Shown here in pieces: positions 15,603 to 31,992 of a stretch of DNA of 64,000 nt. The number at the start of each line of letters is the position of its first letter. Positions within the stretch are counted from its first letter, which is position 1. A model generated the notes under the pieces. That model was not told the DNA's origin. It saw only the letters and a program-made list of their open reading frames with translations, and searched no databases. A program made the position numbers and the translations under genes. Source of the DNA: Microcebus murinus (lineage: Eukaryota; Chordata; Mammalia; Primates; Cheirogaleidae). Where the stretch lies: NCBI RefSeq assembly GCF_040939455.1, contig NC_134124.1:31695138-31759137 (forward strand), given 5' to 3'.

Positions 15603-16865
15603 CTTTAGACAGAGCTTCATGTCTTTAACCAATTACAAGTCAAAGAATATTTAAACCCAACTATCACCTGTAAGGCCCCGCTTCAAGTTGGCCCACCTTC
15701 TTGGACCAAAACGAATATCCGCCTTCCATGTATTGATTTATGACTTCACCTGTAACCCCTGTCTCCCTGAAACGTATAAAACAAAACTGTAACCCAGCCA
15801 CAGCATGTCTACTTGCTCAAGGCTTCTTGGGTGTGACTCTGGGTCATGGTACTGAAATCTGAGTCAGAATAAACCTCTTTAAATTATTTTACAGTTTGGC
15901 TGCTGCTTCTTCTACTTTTTTTTTTTTTTTGACAAGACTGGCACCCATCCCAACATGGGGCTAAGAAAAGACTCAGGACCCCCAAAAGAGTGGTCCAAAC
16001 TTGGCGTCAGGTTCCAGGGTGGCCCTTTTGAGCACCCCCACTCTGAGCTTCTCCTGTGGCGGAACTGGAAAGTCCTCCTGAGCTCTGGACCTCCCTATTT
16101 GGTTGATGATCCTGGTTTACTCTGAGTTGGTTCTTTTCCTAGGAATTATTGTTCGGGATCCCAATTTTGATTTTGAGGTGCATTTTAAAGGGTCATCTCC
16201 ATTGTCTTTTCATCCTAAAATTTATCTCACATGTTTTTTTACACATGTGTGAAACAGGAAACCAAACCCTCTCTTTTGTAGATAAATGAGAGACTGAGTT
16301 CATCAGCTCTGAATAAGAAAGGGCATTTTACTCCTCCCAGCCAAAAGGCACTCCTTGGTGACTGGGGTCCTGAGTGGGAGTTGCCTGGGGTGACTCCCCG
16401 AGGCAGAGAGGCCCCATGGGGAACACAGGAACAAACTAATTAAAAGAAGGCTCCTCCAGGAAACACAAAGAGCTGGTCAATCAGCATTTTGAGCCCTCTC
16501 TGGGGCACTAGACCACCAAAGAGAGAAACCAAGATACCTAAGAAGGTGGGACTGACTCACTGGTGAAACACTGAGAAGACCCACCCACAATCAGCATACT
16601 CTCATCCATGACACCAAGCCCTACACCACAGTTCTGTTCCTTCTTTTGATGAAAAATGAGAAACAGATCCTTTAAAAATGAGGAAAGACAAACAGAATGA
16701 CCCCGAGGCACCTCAGTTAGTTGAAGGCGACTCTACTTTTAAGTATCTGTGTCAATGGAAAGGTTCAAAGGCATGCCAGGTTTTCTAGGGCTGCAGCTGG
16801 TTATAGCCCATTCTTGTGCACAAGTCTTTACCAAAGGGCAAATTACAATAAGGAAAATTCAGAGC

Positions 16866-17197
16866 TGACTGGGTGCGGTGGCTTACGCCTATAATCCTAG
16901 CACTCTGGGAGGCAGAGGTGGGTGGATTGCTCGAGGTCAGGAGTTCGAGACCAGCCTGAGCAAGAGCGAGACCCGTCTCTACTATAAATAGAAAGAAATT
17001 AATTGGCCAACTAATATATATAGAAAAAATTAGCCGGGCATGGTGGCACATGCCTGTAGTCCCAGCTATTTGGGAGGCTGAGGCAGCAGGATTGCTTGAA
17101 CCCAGGAGTTTGAGGTTGCTGTGAGCTAGGCTGACGCCATGGCACTCTAGCCTGGGCAACAGAGTGAGATTCTCAAAAAAAAAAAAAAAAAAAAAAA
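16866..17197 (+). repeat. Lemur-type Alu
   Basis: Sense Alu from ctgggtgcggtggcttacg to a 20-plus A tail, with gaaattaattggccaac in the middle. It is inserted in the ERV internal region. Confidence 0.95.
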
Positions 17198-20870
<3,673 letters not shown>

Positions 20871-21135
20871 AAACATTAATTGGCTATAAGCGCTTTTGGC
20901 TATTGAGTCCTCCGGCCACAAGGGTCCACTGAAGGCTTGAATGCACCTGGAGCAGATGGCCACAGCACCCCAGCAACCAATGGGACAAAATAAGAGCCTG
21001 GCCATAGATGCTGCCTCTGGCAGATGTTGGCCAAAGGGGAGACTTGTAAACTGAAATAAAATCATAAGCCTACCCCCACTGACTGATTGAATGGACCCCC
21101 TCTTGGCCAAGGTGATATCCTAAAACTAAATTGCC

Positions 21136-21462
21136 GGCCGGGCGCGGTGGCTCACGCCTGTAATCCTAGCACTTTGGGAGGCCGAGGCGGGCGGATTGCT
21201 CAAGGTCAGGAGTTCGAAACCAGCCTGAGCGAGACCCCGTCTCTACCAAAAATAGAAATAAATTAATTGACCAACTAAAAATATATATACAAAAAATTAG
21301 CCGGGCATGGTGGCGCATGCCTGTAGTCCCAGCTACTCGGGAGGCTGAGGCAGTAGGATCGCTGAGCCCCGGAGATTGAGGTTGCTGTGAGCCAGGCTGA
21401 CGCCACGGCACTCACTCTAGCTTGGGCAACAAAGTGAGACTCTGTCTCAAAAAAAAAAAAAA
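21136..21462 (+). repeat. Lemur-type Alu
   Basis: Sense Alu with a well-preserved 5' end (ggccgggcgcggtggctc) and A tail. Target duplication is aaactaaattgcc / aactgaattgcc. It sits within the 3' LTR. Confidence 0.95.
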
Positions 21463-21840
21463 CTGAATTGCCTGCCACAAGCAGGGAGGTCAGACATGCC
21501 TCATCATGCCCCAGTCTCTTCTTGGAGACATCCTCTGCTACTTATTAATAGGCCTAAGGGCTGCTGTGAAAAACAAACCTAGAGGTTCTCAATTTACACA
21601 ACAAATATATGTCAGATGGCTTGTCTCTGGTTAACAGACCTCCTTATCTTAAAACATTCCAAGCCTTTAGACAAAGCTTCATGTCTTAAATCAATTACAA
21701 GTCAAAGAATCTTTAAACCTACCTATAACCTGTAACCACCCCCCACATCACACCGCTTTGAGTTGGCCCACCTTTCTGGGCAAAACCAATGTATGCCTTC
21801 CATGTATAGGATTATGACTTTACCAGTAACTCCTATGAAC

Positions 21841-22421
21841 AGGAAAGAAAGCAAACTCTATAAAATAATTTTAAACAGATTCATTCTCAGCCAAATTTGA
21901 GGATCATCACCCAGAGCCATACCCAAGAAGCCTTGAGCAAGTGGACTCACTGTGGTTGGGTTAGTTTGGTTTTAAAGATTTCAGGGAGACAGGGGTTACA
22001 GGTAAAGTCACAAATAAATACGTGGAAAGCATGCATTGGTTTTGGCCAGAAAAGATGAGTCTTTTTGAAGGGGTGGGCTTACAGGTGATAGGTGGGTTTA
22101 AAGACTCTTTGACTTGTTAAAGACATGAAGCTTCTGTCTAAAGTCTTGAAATGTTAAGATAAGTAAGCCTATAAAATCAGAGAAAAGCCACTGGACATAT
22201 ATTTGTTGTGTTAATTGTGGTCCTCCAGGTTTGTTTTGTATAGCCTTAAGGCCTGTTAATGACTTGCAAAGGGTATCTCTAAGGGGGGGATGATGAGGCA
22301 TGTCTGACACCCCCCTCCTCAGCCCCACCACTTGTGGCAGGCAATTTAGTTCCAGGATATTCCCTTGGCAGACGGCGTCTATTGAAGCAGCCTATGAGTA
22401 GGGGGCCTTAAGATTTTATGT
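21841..22421 (-). mobile_element. Nested solo LTR, inverted
   Basis: Read on the minus strand this is a third LTR of the same family (tataaaatcttaagg..., gaactaaattgcctgccacaag, tcagacatgcctcatc, acttgctcaaggcttcttgg). It starts TGAACTAAC and ends CTGTTCA. The sequence actccta flanks both sides, so it looks like an insertion of a related element into the existing 3' LTR. Its internal region has been lost, as in a solo LTR. Confidence 0.6.
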
Positions 22422-22600
22422 TAGTTCATACTCCTATCTCCCTGAAATGTATAAAATCAAACTATAACCCAGCCACAGCGAGTCCAGTTGCTCAAGGCTT
22501 CTTGGGTGTGGCTCCTGGTCCTAGTCCTCAAATTGGATCCAATTAAACCTGTTTAAATTATTTTACAGATTTTGGCTTTTGTGTTAACCAGAAAAGTCAA

Positions 22601-23653
22601 CGAAGAGTATGTGTTAATCATCCTCAAATATTTGAAGGGTCATCATAAGTGAAAGTGAAAAGAATTGCTCTGTACATTCCCAGGAGGGAGGCCTAGAGTC
22701 AGTGGGTGGAACTTACAGGCAGTCAGACAGAAGAATTTTGTAATGTTCAGAGCTTTCCATGAAGGAACATGCAGCTTTAATAGGTACTGGGTTAAGGCTG
22801 GATGATCATCACCTAGTGAGTACATTTGTAGAAAATTCATACACTGAACAGAAGATTGAGTAAAATAGCCTTACTTTAAGGTTATACTGTAATGCAGAGA
22901 TGTTTTTAATCTAAAGCTCATCCCATTTCCTTGTGCTAAGAAGTCTGACCTCAATACATGTCAAGCAGAGGAAAACTACAAGATGAACAAATTAAACCAA
23001 AGACAATACCAAAGCATAAACAGAAAGTGACACCGAACTCTAGAGGCGAAAGGAATGGCAAACAGACAGGAAAATATAACCCAGCATAGCAGGAAAGAAA
23101 CTTTAGAAACAATGAAGCATGAAGAATAAACTCAGGACGAGGGAAAAGAAAAAGAAAAGAATACATCACGGACAATGGTGGGCACAGAGAATGCCTTCTT
23201 CTGAAATGTTTTACTCTTTTCTAAAACTTTTCTCCTGTCCAGTGGGAAAGACAGACCAGAAGAATGTGGGTCATTTAGCAACAACGGGAACAAGGTACAA
23301 GTGGTACAATTAGTGAAGTGGTACAGCTTCACTGAATTTCTGGCCTCAAAAATACAGGATCTGAGTGCCCATGGGACCAAGTGCACTTTCCTGGATGTCT
23401 CCCATGTCACTACAGAGAGCGATTACTAAAGGAACCAAGAAAAACTGCAAATTAAACCCTTGCTTCCTCAAAAAGCCAATGTGAGAAACAAAACAGAAGC
23501 CACCTACAAAATGAGATGTGTCCAAAACAAAGCCATGGGGAGGGGGAGAAAGAAAACATTATAAAGTTGTCTCATACACATTTCATCTGAATTTTATCAC
23601 CATTTGTAATCAATTTCCAAGGCTTCCTAATATCTACTAAACAAGCCATCTCA
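22601..23653. other. Non-coding sequence outside the proven arm
   Basis: AT-rich unique sequence. Because the right arm runs off the window, it cannot be decided whether this also belongs to the left arm. No gene recognised. Confidence 0.5.
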
Positions 23654-25164
23654 TTGTTGCCCCAGCAGAAGGAAGAGTGGAGACTCTTCAGATGTTGATA
23701 AGAGAAGGAAAAGGAGTCACCTCAGGAAAGTGTTGTGAGTGAACACCTGGAGCCTAATGCTAAGCAGTGGTGAGACTTTGTCACTTACCTTAACCTCACC
23801 CCTTTCAAAGATTCATCAAACCAGAAGATAGAAATTCATGTAATAAATGAATACAACTTTTCCCATTACAAAAACCAGAATTTTTTCTTTACAAAAAAAA
23901 AAAGAACACATATAGATGGCATCTTATTCCTCACCCAGTTATGTCTGCCTCTTGGCCATTGTCCTCTAGTTGGCTTCTGCTTTCTGCAACATGAAAAAGG
24001 AAGTCATTAGGGTTTCTTACCAGAGGTTACTTGTAAGGACTGCACTACAGGACATTCTGGCTTTGCAGATAAGGTATCTAGATTATATTAACAACCTCTT
24101 TCTTCTCTAAGACTCATCTTCTGTGTTTCTGAGTAGATTCTTCTTCCCTATTGTTTTTTTCACTGCATGATGCAACCCCTGGCCCTAAAAGACTCCCCTG
24201 GAGAGATCTCATCTGAAATGCATGAAAATGCTTTAGAAAAAGATATTTTGCTTTTATTTCTGCCCATAATAAAAGAATTATCACCACAGTCCATAATTAC
24301 ATAAATTAGTAGTTTGGGAAATTAATGTTTTTCAAATGATCAAGATTTTTTTTCCATTTCACAACTCAAGGTACAAAAATTAATGTTGATATATTGCTTT
24401 TTACTTTACAAACCACCTGTAACCTATATTGGCAGCCAAAAGCAAACCTAAATGTAAAAAGGAACATATAAACAATCTACTTGTAGTTCAAAATAAAAAA
24501 TATTTGCACTTTTACTTGGTCAATTTCCTGTTTCTTGTCAAAAGCAATCACCTGTCAATTAGTTCACCTAAAGCAGGAGCGAAAAGGCTGGCAAAAATCG
24601 TCAGTGCTCCTTCCAGACATGGACACTGTGAGTGTCTACAATAGTATAATTAATATAGAATATACATTATTAACTATAATTAATAATGAATAATAATTAG
24701 CTTTTCCTGTTTTGTCACCCCTACTCCAATCCCTCAACACAAGAAAAACACATCACCCCCCCTGCCTATATTTACCTTCTAGGAAAGCATGTGTTTATAC
24801 TTTCAGGATAAAGAAAACATAGTACATATTGTTCTGTGTATGCGAATCTTCCCAAGGCTACATCAACACAAAGTAACCTAAGCTGGGATAACTTGCTTTG
24901 CCTTTTACTTTTGTTATCTGGGTTAGCAGCCAGTGGGTACTTGGTACAGAGATACTAAAATGACATGTATTAAGTGTCTGCAATGCCAAATGAAACTTTC
25001 CTCTTTCTCCCTTCCATCTGCTTAGTAAAAAATAGATGGATATAGATGACAGTTGATGGACAGACAGGGAGATAATAGGTGCAATAAGCCACAAGATTTC
25101 TCACCTAATAATATCTCCCTCAGCTGGCATCACTATGTCACAGGTCCCATGGATTAACCCGAAC

Positions 25165-25430
25165 TCTAAAAGATTGTAAAGTTAGCTCATATTTATTGAG
25201 CATTAAAAATAGCCCAGACACTGGGCCAAATCAGTCTTGTGTTGCTTTGATCCTCACAGCTGCCTTATCAAGTGGGGTAGTTATTTCTCTTGTTTTGCAC
25301 ATGAACCACTAGGTTTTACATAGGTTACATACATAACTCAAAGTCACACAGCAGACAGGTGAGTGGTAGCCCTGGGATTTGCACCCAGCTCTGTTTGACT
25401 CTGATGACTGTGCTCCCATCCTCTTAACAA
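25165..25430 (+). repeat. MIR
   Basis: Good MIR match: tcatatttattgagcatta, cctcacagctgcc, agtcacacagcagacaggtg and tttgcacccagctctgt. Confidence 0.8.
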
Positions 25431-27130
25431 TGTTACCCCCCTTAGTACACAAGAATTTGCTACCACAGAACATATTTTAGGAGACTCAGATCGTCACCGA
25501 TTCAGCTAAGTTTCCTGAACAAAAGAAAACCTGGTAGCCTTTAGGAGTTCTATCTAACTGTCAGATTTGGGGACTATGAATTGTCGCTTATTAGTTTTCA
25601 GTGGCTCCAAAAAGTAATCTTCACTGTCAGTGGTTAGTAGCACTGTCTTACTCCAGTCACATGGGCACGAGTGACGTGAAAGCCAGGAGTGCCCAGAGAG
25701 TCGCACCGTCTTTCAGAGCATTGCTGCACGGAGAGAAGGAGGGTCTGAGGGACCACAGACTCTACTCTGGAAAGCTTAGGTTCAAATTCCTGCTCTGCCA
25801 TTTTAGCTTGATGACTTTCCTTACTCTGGTTTCATCTGGAAAATAACACCCCCTGGAGGAGTCATCCAGGTACTTGGAAGTGCCTGCCACAGATATTCCT
25901 TCACTGATGACAAGATGAAACCCTTAAGAGGGAAAGTCTTTGTTCGCGTTAGCTCCTGCTCACAGAAGGTTCAGAAAATGCAAATATTCCAGGACATTCA
26001 TGACCTTTAGAATGAAGCTTTGAAGAAACTGTTTAGATGGTGCACAGTGAGTTATAAGAGTACAGAATTCTCTAGTTCAGAAGCACCATCTGATTGAACC
26101 TTTGGGAGCAGTTGTGAGATTGCAGTTTACCCAGTAGTAAATCACACAAACAAGGAAGACAGAAAACCTTGGGAATGGGAATGGGGTGGTAGGTGGGGCC
26201 GAGGGTAGGAGACTATTGACCAGAAAAGGCTAATGGTGCTACCCCAGGCTTTTGCTGTACAGTTGTTGGGATTCGGGGCATGATATGATCTAGGTGTATC
26301 TGAAATCTACAAAGAGAGGGCTTTTTCTCCTAAAGGGGTTTCACTGCATTTCAAAGTCAGAGAAAGCAAACCTCTTCAAGAGAGAGAAAGCCCTGCAAAT
26401 GAGATGACTTTTAAATGAGCATCTCATTTACAAAAAGCCTGAGAAATAAAATTCACATCATAAATTAAAGAGCAAAATATCATGATCATCACTTGGGTCT
26501 TGTTAAAAGCAAACTTTCTCCTTGGTTGTTCAGGCCAGTGTTACTTGTAAACCGAAACACTTTTCTGAGACTACACCTGGAAGAAACATATTAGCTGTGC
26601 TGTGTCACATCCATCTGGGAGGTTTTCAGTGTTCTTTAAAACCCACATTATTTAATCATTCTAATCAAACTCCACAAAGGCTGCAAAACAGGTTAGGAGT
26701 TTAGTTTGGAAACCAGCACAGATGCAGGATTTGTACATATTGGAAAACACTGGCTTTCACATTGTTTTCCTGTTTCACACTCTTCGTTATATTATTTCTC
26801 CAAAAAACAAACAAAATGTTCAGAGGGCTTGTTTTGTTTTACTATATCAACAAATGCAATACCACAGAAGCGTATATTTGGTTTTCCTTTGCCAGAATAG
26901 AATTTGGTTCTACACTACAAACCCATGTGTAATGGAGACATAACTAGTTCTAAGTGTTTATGGTTTATATAGCTGGAGAAAAGGTGACAGTAGGAATTCT
27001 GCATTTGTAAGATCTGAAATTTCAGAAGATTACCAGCATGATCATGCTAATATTTGCAACACTTGCATTTTATTAAAAGTATTAGTTCTTCCTTGATTGT
27101 CCTCATTCATATTTTCATTTCCCTTTTTAA

Positions 27131-27369
27131 CCCTTTGGACTCACTTGCTTTTTTTTTGATTCCTTTATTCTACTCAGGATTTAATTTTTTAAATAACCCA
27201 GATTTTATGAAAACTGGAGTTTCTTTGCATACGAACTTATTTATTTCGATTTTTTTATATTTCAAATTATTGATACATTCAAAGAAGAATTTTAATCTCT
27301 ATAATTTTTCATGGTGTGAGCTGCTATTGATGCTGTGTCGAGTCACACTCGACATCCGAGTGCAAAGGG
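27131..27369. mobile_element. piggyBac MITE (239 bp) with TTAA target sites
   Basis: Bounded by TTAA at 27,127-27,130 and 27,370-27,373, with ends CCCTTTGGACTC and GAGTGCAAAGGG. Near the right end is an internal inverted pair TGTCGAGT/ACTCGACA. The same ends occur in the 73-bp element at 45,308. It is non-coding. Young piggyBac MITEs are known in mouse lemur (from memory). Confidence 0.88.
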
Positions 27370-27429
27370 TTAAAGTTTAGATTCATAACTGAAAACTTAA
27401 TTTTATAACATGTTTAGAAGCATGTTGAT

Positions 27430-27774
27430 GGCCAGGCGCAGTGGCTCACGCCTGTAATCCTAGCACTCTGGGAGGCCGAGGCGGGAGGATTGCTCAAGAT
27501 CAGGAGTTTCAGACTAGCCTGAGCAAGAGCGAGACTCCATCTCTACTAAAAAAATATAGAAAGAAATTATCTGGACAACTGAAAAAAAAAATATATATAG
27601 AAAAAATTAGCTGGCCATGGTGGAACATGCCTGTAGTCTCAGCTACTCGGGGAGGCTGAGGCGGTTGGACTGCTTGAGCCCAGGAGTTTGAGGTTGCTGT
27701 GAGCTAGGCTGATGGCACGGCACTCTAGCCTGGGCAACAGAATAAGACCCTGTGTCCAAAAAAATAAAAAAAAA
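27430..27774 (+). repeat. Alu
   Basis: Sense Alu from ggccaggcgcagtggctc to an A/T-mixed tail, located just after the piggyBac MITE in the left-only segment. Confidence 0.95.
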
Positions 27775-27962
27775 GAAGTAAGTTCATGAGGGCTGGCAGG
27801 AGGCTTAAATGGGAAATGTAATTATCTCTTCCTCTAAGAAGTTCTGGTACTCCAGGTTCTTAAATGTATTCCACATTAGAAAAATAAATAAAGAAAATTC
27901 ATCTAACAAATATATTTCTTGAGATTGATGACAGTGCTTAGTACCTGGTGTCTAAGAGGTGA

Positions 27963-28070
27963 TGAAGGAAGGAAGGAAGGAGGAAAGGAAGGAAAGGAAG
28001 GAAGGAAGGAAGGAAGGAGGGAAGGAAGGAAGGAAGGAAGGAAGGAAGGAAGGAAGGAAGGAAGGAAGGA
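27963..28070. repeat. (GGAA)n microsatellite
   Basis: About 25 GGAA units with a few interruptions, giving spurious lysine/glutamate-rich frames. Long GGAA arrays can bind ETS factors, but nothing here shows that it does. Confidence 0.97.
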
Positions 28071-28325
28071 ATTTATATGTGTGTTTTATTTCCTTCTTAC
28101 CATCAGAATGCTGGAGCTCAGTAAAACTTCAGAGATCATTTCATCTAGCCCTCTCATTCAACAAATAAGGGAACTTCTGGATGTGATAGAATCTCCAAAG
28201 GCATAACTGTGTGGTTGATTTGGGGGCCAGCTGTCTGTGGGTATCAGTCACAGAAGGCACACATTTGCCATCCCTTCATAACCTTTGGAGGGCCACTTTA
28301 AAAGTTTCTCAAAACCTAACTTCCA

Positions 28326-28670
28326 GGCCGGGTGCAGTGGCTCACGCCTGTAATCCTAGCACTCTGGGAGGCGGAGGCAGGCGGATTGCTTCAGGTCAGG
28401 AGTTTGAAACCAGCTCTGAGCAGGAGTGAGATCCCGTCTCTACTATAAATAGAGAGAAATTAATTGGCCAACTAAAAATATACAGAAAAAATTAGCCGGG
28501 TGTGGTGGTGCATGCCTGTAGTCCCAGCTACTCGTGAGGCTGAGGCAGGAGGATCACCTGAGCCCAGAAGTTGTAGGTTGCTGTGAGCTAGGCTGACACC
28601 ACGGCACTCTAGCCCGGGCAACAGAGTGAGACTCTGTCTCAAAATAAATAAATAAATAAATAAATAAATA
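28326..28670 (+). repeat. Lemur-type Alu
   Basis: Sense Alu with an (AAAT)n tail and a perfect 11-bp target duplication cctaacttcca (28,315-28,325 and 28,671-28,681). Confidence 0.96.
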
Positions 28671-28849
28671 CCTAACTTCCAACCTGTATTTCAGATCACT
28701 GGACATAACAGAAAAACACCTTGTATCAAATATTTTATAAAGTATTGGATAGCACATGGTAGTGGAAAGGGTATAAGCTTTGGAATTAAAATTAAATTCA
28801 AACCCAGGTGCCACCATTTACTGGAGCTGAACATCACACACGTCAGAGG

Positions 28850-28990
28850 TTACATCTTTGAATCACAGTTTTCTCATTTATGGAAGGAAGACCACAATGC
28901 CTATGTCAGAGGATTAAAGGAGCTAACATATATATGTTAAGTGCCTGACAAAGCTATGGCATTTAGTAGGTAGTCCAGTACAATTTCTTC
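28850..28990 (+). repeat. MIR
   Basis: MIR 3' part: acagttttctcatttatgg, tgtcagaggattaaaggagc, taagtgcctgacaaagc. Confidence 0.65.
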
Positions 28991-29776
28991 TCTCTCCCCT
29001 TATTTTCAAATGCTACCCTTCAAAAGAATCCCTACCACTTCTGTAACTTTCCACAGTCATTCTCCAAGCATTATCTTATTCAAGTAGGGCAGCTATTCCT
29101 TCCTGTTTCAGAAATGGGAGACTAAGCTGCCTACGCACGTTCCTAAGTAGTACACCTGACACCCAGTCTGATTTCAACGCAGTAAAGGGTCTGTCCTTCA
29201 GGGAGTTATTCCCATATAGAATAAAACTGCCAGGGGAAAATTTAAAATACAAAAGATAACCTCCTAGGGTGAAAATCAAGTTAGTTAGAAGTAAAACATT
29301 TCCAATTTTCCTATAAACACATGGATAAGAGCAGAGGTTAGGAACTAAGACAATAGTTCAATTCTGACTTGAAGGACAAATTTAGATAGCTATTAATTTT
29401 TTGCTATTATAACTGTTCTCACTATATTTTATATGTACTGTGATGAATGATGGATAAAGTCAGAACTCACCTATTCCAAATCAATCATGCATCTGTAGGA
29501 AAAATGAGCTAGATAAATATTTGGATCTCATGGTCCCTGTTTAGGTTTCATGTATTTTGACTTTTTAAATACTTAAATGCTGAATCTAAAAATCTATAGA
29601 GCCCAATATCCAAAGTCTACAAAGCATATTTTATTCATTTCAGTTGCTCTTTAAAAAAAATACAAACACCACAAATCAATGTGCAGTGGCACCAAAATCA
29701 ACTGGACTAATCAATCAGGCTAAACCTTGAGGAAATTCTCATTTTATCTTTTTGATAATCCCATTCTGAGGTTTCC

Positions 29777-30157
<381 letters not shown>

Positions 30158-31509
30158 TTAAGTACACAACAGTTTTAGTCTTGAAAAACTGTTGCAATTT
30201 TCTATCACAATAAATTTTTCAACAGGAAATATATGTAAATCTCATCATCCACTGTAGTTCTTTCTTATCTTACCCAAGGAAGCCCTTATTGTCAAGTTCT
30301 ATGTCATTATTTTGCACACACTTTTCTTCAGGAAAGTTAGAGGTATACAACCTCTAACTTAAAACCAGAATCAAAACAGGAGAAAAAGTTATTGTTTGCA
30401 AAATTTAAGTTCTCCTCCAAATCTTCCCTCTGCCTCTTTTGTAACCAGAAAGATCCACAGCAATGATGCAAGATGTCGCAGGGATGACCCTCTCAACAAA
30501 TTTGTTATTAACCTAGACAAAAGGGAATGCTCACACTACTTCTCACTGAATCCAATAGAATATGCCCTTCAAAAGTGTTCAGTGAATTGAAGCAATATCA
30601 AAGAAAGCAATAGACTAAAATATAGTCATTTCTCCACTCACCTCTTTCTCCTGGTTGGCACAAGGATTCATAACTAGAAACTTCAGAATCCAGGACACTG
30701 CAATTCAGTTTCCACCTTTGTCTTCTGTTCTGCAAACCGCAGAAAGTCAACTAACAAGACAAGACAGGATCCTTCAACATCCATCTGTTCTCAAGAAAGA
30801 ACTGAAAGGGAATAGAATACCGATCTGGAACATTCTACCTCCTTAACAAAATGATCTATTGAGACCTTGAGGTAAAAGTGAGCCAGGAACATATCTCAGC
30901 CAACCTAATGAGGAGCTTGTAAGTTCACAGGAGCTCAGAAGGACAAAAGCTCCCAGAGAATTGGAACTATGGGTCCCTAGACATGAACTTACTTCCCAAA
31001 ATACTTCAAAGGTATCGGAACCTCCCATATTTGGATCGTAATGTGTGATGACATAGAGAAACAACAAAACATACGAGTCTACATATGCAAGGAAATGAGA
31101 AAAAAAAATTAAAAAAAAGAGAAAAAAATAAAAGTAAAATAAGTTTAAAATATTTAAATAAAATAAAATAAGAATAAAAAAACCAAAACGAACAAACAAA
31201 AGAAAGACAGGCATTGCTGAAGGGGTGAGAGCCAGGGATGGATTTTAGGGACAGCAGCCCTGGGTGACTGCTCACTGGGCTGTTAAGCATAAAGAAAATG
31301 GGGAACCAAGGGACCGGGTGGGGCGGAGGGCCCTCTTGTCTCCAGGGCTCCAGGCGGCATTGCAGCTCACAATGCTGTGCTCAGATGCCTCTGAAGGCCG
31401 CGGGCTGCTTCTGGCTGGCTCCCACCCGGAGCTGTGTGTCCCCGCCTGGCCGACCTCCCACTCCACGCTGTCAGGATCCCGGCAGCTCAGGGTCTTCTTG
31501 CTCTCCATT

Positions 31510-31978
31510 CTAAAGGCAAGAAGACAAGTGAAGGGGACCCTCAGGTATTCTGAAATGTGCAGGACATTCTCATGCACTCTCGCACCCTGCTGTGCAACAC
31601 ACCTCAGGGCTCCTTCTTCCAGTCTGTCTGAAACTCTGTCCCCTGTGACCAACTACCCGTGCCCTCCCTCTGCCACCCCCACCCGCTCATCATCATCCAG
31701 CTGCTCTACCTCCATGAGGTCAGCTGTGCAGACTCAACAAGTGACATCACGCTGTGTCTGCCCGTCTGAGGTGACGGATACATTAATTAGCTTTATGTCA
31801 CCATTCCACATAGTGCACATATAAACTTCACAGTGTACCGCATACATGTGCACATCTGTGACTTGTCTGTTAAAAATGTCATAAATATGACAAAAATTTT
31901 ATGACAAAAATAATGTCATAAAAATAATGACCATAATAACATAAGGTGCAGGAAGAGTGGCTGGACCGCCCCACATAC
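31510..31978 (-). other. Probable 3'UTR intron of left SMOK gene
   Basis: Fifteen bases past the stop codon is a strong donor (GTATGTGG, minus strand, from 31,978). At 31,510 is a polypyrimidine tract plus acceptor (tgtcttcttgcctttag). The SMOK retrocopy at 11,440 joins the two sides directly. The intron holds repeated TGACAT/ATGTCA blocks (31,870-31,935). Confidence 0.6.
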
Positions 31979-31992
31979 TTGGCCTTGCCGCT

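Larger units (their letters stand above)
21065..22600 (+). repeat. 3' LTR-like segment (interrupted by Alu and an inverted LTR)
   Basis: Second LTR copy. It is broken first by a sense Alu at 21,136-21,462 and then by a minus-strand LTR of the same family at about 21,841-22,421. It resumes at tcctatctccctgaaatgtataaaatc and ends near attattttacagattttgg. Confidence 0.6.
24775..29157. other. Left-arm-only segment, 4.4 kb
   Basis: Absent from the right arm, where sequence equivalent to 24,760 joins sequence equivalent to 29,160 at about 62,700. It holds a piggyBac MITE, two Alus, a (GGAA)n tract and MIR remnants, but no gene. Either it was deleted from the right arm or the left arm gained it; a deletion on the right is simpler. 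Confidence 0.8.

Noticed and set aside
27919..28206. Lys/Glu/Gly-rich frames
   Set aside because: Produced by the (GGAA)n microsatellite.
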